DNA of 7,776 bases from SIG452 sp045631485 (lineage in GTDB: Bacteria; Bacillota; Clostridia; UMGS1840), in assembly GCA_045631485.1 (NCBI GenBank), contig JAZQUU010000010.1:1-7776 (forward strand), in the 5' to 3' direction. The notes under the pieces are model-generated. The model worked only from the letters and a program-made list of their open reading frames with translations, made no database searches and was not told the DNA's origin. Position numbers and translations under genes: made by a program. Shown here piece after piece: positions 1 through 4,918 of the stretch; position 1 is the first letter of the stretch; each line of letters starts with the position of its first letter.

Positions 1-4
1 GCTT

Positions 5-637
5 ATGGATATGGAATTAACCAAAAAACAGAAGCTGATTTTAGATTTTATTAATGATTTTCAGGAAAAAAACGGGTTCCCTCCCACCGTTCGTGATATT
101 TGTATCGGTGTGGGACTTCGCTCCACCGCAACCGTGTTTACCCATCTGAAAAATCTGGAAGAAAAGGGAGTATTAAACAAAAGCTCTGCCAAAAACAGAG
201 CCATCTCCGTGGTGAAAGAAGCCACAGTCACCGAATTTGTTCCCAAAGCATCCTCCAATCCTGAAATCCTGGAGGTTCCGTTGGTTGGTAAGGTTGCAGC
301 AGGAAGTCCGATTTTAGCGGTGGAAAATATTGAACGCACCTTCCCTCTTCCCATGGATATGGCAACCAATCAAGAATTGTTTATGTTAAGGGTGCAAGGG
401 GAAAGTATGATTAACGCAGGGATTTTAAATGGAGATTTGATTATCGTAGCTCGCCAACCTACTGCGGAAAACGGCGAAAAAGTGGTTGCAATGATTAATG
501 ATGAAGTAACCGTGAAAACCTTCTATAAAGAAAACGGATATTTCCGTTTGCAGCCGGAAAACGATACCATGGAACCCATTATTACCACGCAACTGACCAT
601 TTTAGGAAAAGTTGTGGGACTTTTCAGAACTTACTGA
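5..637 (+). CDS. lexA: LexA repressor (SOS response regulator, self-cleaving)
   Basis: Transcriptional repressor of DNA-damage genes; RecA-stimulated self-cleavage inactivates it. The 210-residue protein has the N-terminal winged helix-turn-helix (about residues 1-70, with FPPTVRDI and the recognition-helix region RSTATVFTHLKNLEEKG) and a C-terminal S24 LexA-type peptidase domain. The Ala99-Gly100 cleavage site lies in VGKVAAGSPI. The catalytic dyad is Ser134 (GESM) and Lys171 (VTVKTF). These spacings equal those of E. coli LexA (84/119/156) shifted by 15, so the protein is full length and should be active. The start is either the ATG at 5 or the one at 11. The ribosome binding site, promoter and any LexA operator lie outside the window, so the frame could extend slightly upstream. 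It converges on the antiporter gene and ends at a shared terminator. Confidence 0.97.
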   Translation: MDMELTKKQKLILDFINDFQEKNGFPPTVRDICIGVGLRSTATVFTHLKNLEEKGVLNKSSAKNRAISVVKEATVTEFVPKASSNPEILEVPLVGKVAAGSPILAVENIERTFPLPMDMATNQELFMLRVQGESMINAGILNGDLIIVARQPTAENGEKVVAMINDEVTVKTFYKENGYFRLQPENDTMEPIITTQLTILGKVVGLFRTY

Positions 638-640
638 TAA

Positions 641-680
641 AAAAAAGATTTCAAATTTTTTAAAATTTGAAATCTTTTTT
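641..680. terminator. Bidirectional intrinsic terminator between lexA and clcA
   Basis: A perfect 19-bp inverted repeat (arms 641-659 and 662-680, loop TT) whose outer ends are A6 and T6. Read on either strand it gives a hairpin followed by a U-run, so it can end both lexA (stop at 635-637) and the convergent antiporter gene (stop at 686-688). The stem is A/T-rich, weaker than GC-rich terminators but unusually symmetrical. Confidence 0.85.
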
Positions 681-685
681 ATTTG

Positions 686-1957
686 TTATTTTGATAACAT
701 CCGTTCCAATAAACTGTCGTATATCGGTTTATTTCCAACACTTTTGGTCACAATGTAGCTCACAATACATACCAACGATATCGGCAACAGATTTCCAAAA
801 TTCCCCGTCATTTCGCATAGCAGAATGATGCCTGTGATGGGGGCGTGCACAATCGCCGTGAAATATCCTGCCATTGCCAATACCACAAATTGGAACAACA
901 ACTCTCCATTCCAACCAAGCAACTCTATGGAAAATGTGCCCATAATTGCCCCGATGTATGCACCCATTACCAATAACGGAAAAAAGATACCACCGGGGGC
1001 TCCGGAGGCAAAGCTCATAACCGAAAACAAGAATTTCATCACCAGCAATAAAACGCCGAAAGACACATAAAATTCCGGTTCGCTCAACCACTCAATCATC
1101 GAATGTCCGCCGCCTAATACCTGCGGAAGAAACAGCGCCAAAATTCCGGCACCAAAGAACACAATCAACAATCTGAAAAATGGTTTGGAAATCTTTTGAA
1201 ACTGCTTTTGTCCAAACAGAAGGGTTTTATTATATCCCCATCCCAACAAACCTGCCAAAGCACCGATTACAATCAGAATCCAATACTGCTCCAAAGAGAA
1301 CTGTGCCGACAAAGGAAAATGAAAAACGGGAGCGGTTCCGAAAAACAGTTTGGATAAGAAATCTGCACAAACAGAAGAAACCATCACCGAAAACAACAAG
1401 GAAGGCGAAACCTTTTTATAAACCTCTTCAATGGCAAACAGAACTCCTGCCAAGGGTGCATTAAAAGCCGCAGATAACCCCGCAGCCGCCCCGCAAAGAA
1501 GTAAAAAGTTTTTTTCTTCACCCTCCCGATGCAACTTTTGGGAAACAAACAGACCACCCATACCGCCAAGCTGAATGGAGGGGCCTTCTCTGCCAAGAGA
1601 AAGTCCGCTGAGAATCGATAAACTTCCGCCAAAAATTTTCAAAATAAGAACTTTTAGGGGATTTGCTTTGAGTTTATCGTGAAACTCTCCTTCAATTTGG
1701 GGAATTCCGCTTCCCGAAATCATCGGCTCCTTTTTTAAAAGAACCGACACAATCCAACAAATTGCCGCAAGAATCAAAAACCAGAGAAAAATCCATTCCC
1801 CTCTCGTCTTAATAAACGAAAGTAATTCTCCACGTCCGTTCTCGCAAATACCCAGCAGCCAACGGTAAAAAATAGTGACTGCTCCTGATAAAACACCAAT
1901 GAAAATCCCCTCCCATACCAATCGGTATTTGGGAAGCATAAGTCCCTGATGCTTCAT
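686..1957 (-). CDS. clcA: CLC-family chloride/proton antiporter
   Basis: Polytopic inner-membrane protein of 423 residues that probably exchanges Cl- for H+. The CLC signatures are all visible: GSGIPQIEG (residues 82-90), GREGP (122-126) with gating Glu124, GAAAGLSAAFNAPLAG (156-171) followed by IEE with proton-pathway Glu178, GGIFFP in the C-terminal half, and KPIY near the end giving the Cl--coordinating tyrosine (Tyr413). Having both glutamates points to an antiporter, not a channel. GREGP with GSGIP argues against the fluoride-exporting CLC-F group. No CBS or TrkA-C domain is attached, and it is somewhat shorter than E. coli ClcA. The start at 1957 is chosen because AGGTGA lies 7 nt upstream. 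A frame open to a TTG at 2041 would add 28 residues, but that stretch is the rpmA terminator. No convincing promoter of its own is visible, so readthrough from the ribosomal operon is possible. Confidence 0.93.
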   Translation of the reverse strand: MKHQGLMLPKYRLVWEGIFIGVLSGAVTIFYRWLLGICENGRGELLSFIKTRGEWIFLWFLILAAICWIVSVLLKKEPMISGSGIPQIEGEFHDKLKANPLKVLILKIFGGSLSILSGLSLGREGPSIQLGGMGGLFVSQKLHREGEEKNFLLLCGAAAGLSAAFNAPLAGVLFAIEEVYKKVSPSLLFSVMVSSVCADFLSKLFFGTAPVFHFPLSAQFSLEQYWILIVIGALAGLLGWGYNKTLLFGQKQFQKISKPFFRLLIVFFGAGILALFLPQVLGGGHSMIEWLSEPEFYVSFGVLLLVMKFLFSVMSFASGAPGGIFFPLLVMGAYIGAIMGTFSIELLGWNGELLFQFVVLAMAGYFTAIVHAPITGIILLCEMTGNFGNLLPISLVCIVSYIVTKSVGNKPIYDSLLERMLSK

Positions 1958-2001
1958 AATATCATCACCTGATTTCTCGCTTATTGCCACATAAACCCAC
2001 A

Positions 2002-2032
2002 AAAAAGCTGTATCACACTGATACAGCTTTTT
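2002..2032 (-). terminator. Intrinsic terminator of the rplU-prp-rpmA operon
   Basis: A perfect 14-bp inverted repeat (2002-2015 and 2019-2032, loop of 3) lies 19 nt past the rpmA stop. On the minus strand it reads as a stem built on AGCTGTATCA followed by a run of six T. It marks the operon's 3' end and explains why a longer N-terminus for the downstream antiporter is unlikely. Confidence 0.85.
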
Positions 2033-2050
2033 CATATTCAACTAAGAAAC

Positions 2051-2326
2051 TTAGATAGCATATACGCTAACCTGTTTTTTGTCTCTTTTGGTTTCGAATC
2101 TTACTTTACCGTCGATTAATGCGTATAAAGTATCGTCAGAGCCTTTACCAACGTTGTTACCGGGGTTGATTTTGGTACCTCTCTGTCTTACCAGGATGTT
2201 ACCTGCTAAAACAAACTGACCGTCTGCTCTTTTCGCGCCCAGTCTTTTGGATTCACTGTCTCTGCCGTTTTTGGTGCTACCTACACCTTTTTTATGAGCA
2301 AATAACTGGAAATTAATTTTAAACAT
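2051..2326 (-). CDS. rpmA: 50S ribosomal protein L27 with cleavable N-terminal extension
   Basis: Large-subunit ribosomal protein whose N-terminal tail reaches the peptidyl-transferase centre. The 91-residue sequence is near-canonical (GSTKNGRDSESKRLGAKR, RQRGTKINPG, RFETKRDKKQVSVY). It begins with the Firmicutes-type extension MFKINFQLF before AHKKG. In this lineage Prp removes that peptide after Phe9 to expose the mature tail. The P-side sequence is a variant (INFQLF where S. aureus has LNLQFF) but keeps Phe at the cleavage position. GGAGG sits 8 nt before the ATG, inside the last codons of prp, and the gap between the genes is only 3 nt, so translation is probably coupled. It is the last gene of the operon. 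Confidence 0.97.
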   Translation of the reverse strand: MFKINFQLFAHKKGVGSTKNGRDSESKRLGAKRADGQFVLAGNILVRQRGTKINPGNNVGKGSDDTLYALIDGKVRFETKRDKKQVSVYAI

Positions 2327-2329
2327 TAT

Positions 2330-2662
2330 CTAATCCTCCACTTCAATCATTTTTACATAATCCGAATATTCCGATTCCACCTGACGTAAGGTCAACACCA
2401 TTGTTTCCAATAAGATGTTTGCCTTTTCCAAGGTGAGCTGGTCGGAAATTTCAGGAATTGTGCACTCTAAGTGCCCATCATCGATAATGATATTCAATCG
2501 GATTCCGAGCAGTTCCGACATTCCCAATACTACCGACTGGGTTGCGGTGGAAACATTCGCACACACAATATCCTTGCCGATTTCTTCATATCCGGAATGA
2601 CCATCTACCATGAACCGATAAATATTACCGATATAGTTCCTGTCAATCTCAATGTTTATCAT
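2330..2662 (-). CDS. prp: Prp, cysteine protease that trims ribosomal protein L27
   Basis: Ribosomal-processing cysteine protease (YsxB/DUF464 family) that removes the N-terminal peptide of L27 in Firmicutes. The 110-residue protein has the family's catalytic pair at the usual positions: His22 in DGHSGY and Cys34 in DIVCANVS. Length is typical. It lies between rplU and rpmA, the standard arrangement, and its substrate is encoded directly downstream with the matching extension. The ATG follows the rplU stop by 5 nt. The bases before it (GGTTAATTTTT) contain no recognisable Shine-Dalgarno sequence, so expression likely depends on ribosomes finishing rplU. The start is supported by the alignable family N-terminus (MINIEIDR). 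Confidence 0.95.
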   Translation of the reverse strand: MINIEIDRNYIGNIYRFMVDGHSGYEEIGKDIVCANVSTATQSVVLGMSELLGIRLNIIIDDGHLECTIPEISDQLTLEKANILLETMVLTLRQVESEYSDYVKMIEVED

Positions 2663-2667
2663 AAAAA

Positions 2668-2979
2668 TTAACCGTTGATTTTTTCAATCTGAACTTTGGT
2701 ATAAGCCTGTCTGTGACCCTGTTTTTTGTGATAACCTTTTTTCGGTTTGTACTTGTAAACAATGATCTTTTTGCTTCTGCCTTCTTTTAAAGCTTTTGCG
2801 GTTACAGTTGCACCTGCAACATAGGGTGCACCAACTTTGATGCCGTCATCGGAGCCGATTGCCAACACTTCGTTGAAAGTGTAAGTTTCGTTTTCACCGA
2901 GACCTAATTTTTCGATGTAGATTACATCTCCTTCTGCTACTTTGTACTGCTTTCCGCCGGTTTTTAAAACTGCGTACAT
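2668..2979 (-). CDS. rplU: 50S ribosomal protein L21
   Basis: Large-subunit ribosomal protein of 103 residues. It starts MYAVLKTGGKQYKV and ends with the lysine-rich RNA-binding part (YKYKPKKGYHKKQGHRQ), the conserved L21 signature. The ATG at 2979 is preferred over one 15 nt upstream because it gives the normal family N-terminus and has GGGAGGTG about 5 nt before it; the upstream codon would overlap that ribosome binding site. It is the first gene of the rplU-prp-rpmA operon, behind a structured leader and a strong promoter. Confidence 0.97.
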   Translation of the reverse strand: MYAVLKTGGKQYKVAEGDVIYIEKLGLGENETYTFNEVLAIGSDDGIKVGAPYVAGATVTAKALKEGRSKKIIVYKYKPKKGYHKKQGHRQAYTKVQIEKING

Positions 2980-3093
2980 AAAAGCACCTCCCAATTAAAT
3001 TTTTTGCATCCTTTCGGATGGTTATTTAGGACACGCCCGAGTGATGGTGTTCTTACCAATGGCAAGATTCTTATGCCATCCCGGAGCGGTTAC
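2980..3093 (-). promoter_or_regulatory. L21 leader (structured 5' UTR of rplU operon)
   Basis: The transcript between the promoter and rplU is about 110 nt and rich in hairpins: ATGGCA/TGCCAT (3059-3079), GGT/ACC next to it, CAC/GTG around TCGGGC, and CATCC-GAAA-GGATG with a GNRA-type loop (3007-3020). The order of elements and the phrases GGTAAGAACACCAT and CGGGCGTGTCC match my memory of the Firmicutes L21 leader family, thought to be an autoregulatory binding site for L21. The match is from memory; a covariance search would settle it. Confidence 0.7.
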
Positions 3094-3099
3094 CACAGT

Positions 3100-3128
3100 A
3101 TTATACACTCTGTTTTACCAAATGTCAA
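3100..3128 (-). promoter_or_regulatory. Sigma-A promoter of the rplU-prp-rpmA operon
   Basis: Perfect consensus hexamers on the minus strand: TTGACA (3123-3128), 17-nt spacer, TATAAT (3100-3105). The region just upstream on this strand (3129-3175) is very A/T-rich with A and T tracts, as in an UP element. Transcription should start near 3093. This fits a highly expressed ribosomal protein operon. Nothing else is visible in 3129-3205. Confidence 0.9.
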
Positions 3129-3205
3129 GCTTTTTTTAGGATTTTTTAAAAATAATTTTATTCTCTTCAAAAAACATGAAAAATCATCGAAAATCATAGC
3201 TGTAT

Positions 3206-3232
3206 CAAGACAGAGAACCGTCCCCTGTCTTG
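3206..3232 (+). repeat. 27-nt CCGTCCCC palindromic repeat, copy A
   Basis: Layout 7-13-7: arm CAAGACA, core GAGAACCGTCCCC, arm TGTCTTG, with perfectly complementary arms. The core is the same as in copies E and F but the arm sequence differs from all other copies here. It abuts the stop codon of the hypothetical gene at 3233. No T-run follows on the minus strand, so it is not a standard terminator. Confidence 0.85.
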
Positions 3233-3682
3233 TCATCGGATGAGATAAATCTGATATACTAATCTACTATACTTATAATAGTGAACCTGATAAATACTAC
3301 CTTTTTGCAAATCGCTATACGATTTCAATCGTTCAGGAACTCTATAACTGTTCCCATTGAGTTTTATTGTATATTCACCTAAAAAGCTAGAACGAGGATT
3401 ATTATTACTACTAATTCCACTTAGAACCCCTACATCTGTATAAGAGTACTTATTATTATCAAGGAAATCTAAAGTAGGAAAAATTAAGATAAAAATAATT
3501 CCACTCATTATAAAAAAAGGAATAATGTATTTATAGATTATTTTTATTGTCACCGTTTTGAATAAAACATTCTTATTATCTATGACACCTTTTCCATTAC
3601 ACATTCTAATAATACAAATGATACAAACGACAGATATCAAAAAACCAATAGCTATCTTTTTAATCAAAAATGTATCTGACAT
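3233..3682 (-). CDS. Hypothetical protein with two membrane segments
   Basis: Not recognised. The 149-residue protein has two hydrophobic segments (about residues 10-25 and 53-68) and a polar C-terminal domain of about 80 residues. That domain has a small beta-rich look (GEYTIKLNGNSYRVPERL, then GSIYQVHYYKYSRLVYQIYL), loosely like DUF3592-type membrane proteins; this is only an impression. The ATG at 3682 is chosen over one 21 nt upstream because GGGAGGAAGGG lies directly before it and would be inside the longer version. The start overlaps a stop codon of an upstream remnant frame (TAATG), a mark of translational coupling in an operon that has since lost its first gene. A/T-rich sequence and repeat-bounded position suggest accessory cargo. 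Confidence 0.7.
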   Translation of the reverse strand: MSDTFLIKKIAIGFLISVVCIICIIRMCNGKGVIDNKNVLFKTVTIKIIYKYIIPFFIMSGIIFILIFPTLDFLDNNKYSYTDVGVLSGISSNNNPRSSFLGEYTIKLNGNSYRVPERLKSYSDLQKGSIYQVHYYKYSRLVYQIYLIR

Positions 3683-3750
3683 TATTTCCCTTCCTCCCAC
3701 CATACAGCATCTACTAAAAATTCATTGGGAATTCCGTTTTCGTCATGTCT
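3682..3750 (-). pseudogene. C-terminal remnant of an unidentified gene, cut by repeat copy B
   Basis: Upstream of the two-segment membrane protein, a frame of 22 sense codons ends in TAA whose last A is the A of the next ATG. It reads RHDENGIPNEF then LVDAVWWEEGK, which looks like a genuine protein end (two Trp, charged tail). At 3751 it runs into repeat copy B, beyond which the frame encodes only repeat sequence. The stop/start overlap suggests an intact coupled gene once stood here. Its family is not recognisable from so short a piece; chance cannot be excluded. Confidence 0.5.
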
Positions 3751-3777
3751 GTGCCAACAGAACCGTCCCCTTGACAC
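3751..3777 (+). repeat. 27-nt CCGTCCCC palindromic repeat, copy B
   Basis: Arm GTGCCAA, core CAGAACCGTCCCC, arm TTGACAC; one arm mismatch. It begins exactly where the truncated frame at 3682-3750 ends. Its right arm plus AC (3771-3779) also pairs perfectly over 9 bp with 3792-3800, the left part of copy C. Confidence 0.85.
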
Positions 3778-3793
3778 ACTCCAGGACCTCTGT

Positions 3794-3820
3794 GTGTCAA
3801 CAGAACCGTCCCCTTGACAC
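3794..3820 (+). repeat. 27-nt CCGTCCCC palindromic repeat, copy C
   Basis: Arm GTGTCAA, core CAGAACCGTCCCC, arm TTGACAC, fully complementary arms. It is separated from copy B by 16 nt and from the degenerate copy D by 3 nt. Confidence 0.88.
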
Positions 3821-3823
3821 GCG

Positions 3824-3850
3824 GTGTAGGTGGAACCGTCGCCTTGACGC
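3824..3850 (+). repeat. 27-nt CCGTCCCC repeat, degenerate copy D
   Basis: Same 7-13-7 length: GTGTAGG, TGGAACCGTCGCC, TTGACGC. The core has changes and the arms no longer pair. It lies 5 nt past the stop of the gene at 3856 (minus strand), so this copy appears to be decaying. Confidence 0.7.
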
Positions 3851-3855
3851 ACTAC

Positions 3856-4416
3856 TCATTTAGATATGCTCCCAACTAATTTTACCGAGTTTGAAATTGG
3901 ATTGCATTTCTCATAGTCTGTATATGGTTTGTTATAATCTATTACACATACATCTAAATTCTCTAATTCTTTTATAATTTGGTTTTGGTTGTCATCGGTC
4001 GAACAAACTAATATTCCAAAAGAAAGTTCAATATCTTCCATAAAAGATATTGGAGTTACACCTTCACGATCCAATCGGTTTACTCTGTTTCCCAATATTA
4101 CAGAAGGCATTACTTGTCCAGGAGAAAAGCTCATATAGGGAAGTGTTATCTCCTTAAATCCAATATTTCTTATTGTGCAATCAACTCGAACTATCTTTAG
4201 GTCTGTTTCTCTCCCTTCAATTTCCTCAATATTAACGCCATAATTACCTAACAAGGAATTCCGTTCAAACTGATCGTCTAATTTCATCTTCACAGTTTGA
4301 ATGGAAATATGGTCAATTGTTATGACAGCTTTTTGTGGAAATAAATAAACATATATAACAACAACTGCTAATAACGTTAAAATTATACTGAAGAAAAAAA
4401 TTTTTTTATCAGACAT
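3856..4416 (-). CDS. Hypothetical membrane-anchored extracytoplasmic protein
   Basis: Not recognised. The 186-residue protein starts MSDKKIFFF, followed by one hydrophobic segment (about residues 6-25) that could be a signal anchor, since no lipobox or obvious signal-peptidase site is visible. The remaining 160 residues are polar and beta-rich; a phrase such as VDCTIRNIGFKEITLPYMSFSPG resembles the Ig-like folds of secreted DUF4352-type proteins, but this is only a resemblance. AGGGAG lies 5 nt before the ATG and supports the start. Clusters of CCGTCCCC repeats lie on both sides (copies B-D downstream, E upstream), and no promoter with good spacing was found in the 70 nt upstream. Confidence 0.7.
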   Translation of the reverse strand: MSDKKIFFFSIILTLLAVVVIYVYLFPQKAVITIDHISIQTVKMKLDDQFERNSLLGNYGVNIEEIEGRETDLKIVRVDCTIRNIGFKEITLPYMSFSPGQVMPSVILGNRVNRLDREGVTPISFMEDIELSFGILVCSTDDNQNQIIKELENLDVCVIDYNKPYTDYEKCNPISNSVKLVGSISK

Positions 4417-4485
4417 ACTATCTCCCTCTTATTATTAATACTCGACACGGACAATATATATATCTCCATTGTTATACTTTCCTTT

Positions 4486-4512
4486 GTGTCAAGGGGACGG
4501 TTCTCTTGACAC
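4486..4512 (-). repeat. 27-nt CCGTCCCC palindromic repeat, copy E
   Basis: On the minus strand: GTGTCAA, GAGAACCGTCCCC, TTGACAC, with perfect arms. It is oriented opposite to copies A-D and is identical to copy F. It lies between the hypothetical gene ending its upstream region at 4417 and the PHP fragment. Confidence 0.9.
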
Positions 4513-4581
4513 AACTTGACACCTCCCAGGTGGTTCCGTTGTGTGAAGTCCCCTTGTATTTGAAATATGTTTTTATAAAAC

Positions 4582-4851
4582 TTATTCTCCTAAAATGTCT
4601 GCGATGAAATATGCGTTGGTATCGGCAGGTTTGCCGGACTTATCAAACACAGTTACTCTCACATAAATATCGTCGGGACGAAGTTCAAATTCCGCTTCGT
4701 TGATGGTATCTCCTTCCATGGGATACGCACAGAAGCTATGACGAAGACCGGTGGTAAATACGATTCTTGCCGCATCAGAGGTTTTGATATGTAATTTGTT
4801 ATCTTCCACATATAAGCTATTTGTGTCAAGGGGACGGTTCTCTTGACACAA
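4582..4851 (-). pseudogene. Duplicated C-terminal domain of the PHP protein (fragment, possibly a small ORF)
   Basis: Codons 4582-4818 repeat the last 78 residues of the neighbouring PHP protein with one clear amino-acid change (Thr for Ser after HIK). The PHP catalytic part is absent, so this is a truncated duplicate. However, the frame is open: a TTG at 4849-4851 has GGGAGG 7 nt upstream, and translation would give an 89-residue protein whose first ten residues (MCQENRPLDT) come from repeat copy F. It may therefore be a decayed copy or a small stand-alone beta-rich domain. Eight of nine coding differences from the parent are silent, which favours a history as selected protein sequence. Confidence 0.75.
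4823..4849 (-). repeat. 27-nt CCGTCCCC palindromic repeat, copy F
   Basis: Identical to copy E. It sits at the junction of the two 337-bp units: the duplication breakpoint lies 3 nt outside its arm. On the minus strand it follows the intact PHP gene by about 70 nt and runs directly into the duplicated C-terminal fragment. Confidence 0.9.
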
Positions 4852-4918
4852 CTTGACACCTCCCAGGTGGTTCCGTTGTGTGAAGTCCCCTTGTATTTGA
4901 AATATGTTTCTATAAAAC

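Noticed and set aside
641..680. LexA operator between lexA and the antiporter
   Set aside because: The palindrome is a terminator stem. I found no GAAC-N4-GTTC type box there or elsewhere in the window; any lexA operator would lie upstream of base 1.
825..1632. Several open frames on both strands inside the antiporter gene
   Set aside because: All overlap a full-length CLC gene with every signature motif; none has its own start signals.
3206..3232. Repeat copy A as the terminator of the hypothetical gene ending at 3233
   Set aside because: Although it directly abuts the stop and forms a hairpin, no T-run follows on the minus strand.
3771..3776. TTGACA in the repeat arms as a -35 promoter box
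   Set aside because: No -10 hexamer lies 16-18 nt downstream of the arms checked in copies B and E, so no promoter call is justified.
3751..3850. Integron attC sites
   Set aside because: Copies are only 27 nt, lack the R/L box consensus and extrahelical bases, and no integrase is present; cassette-like layout is noted only as an analogy.
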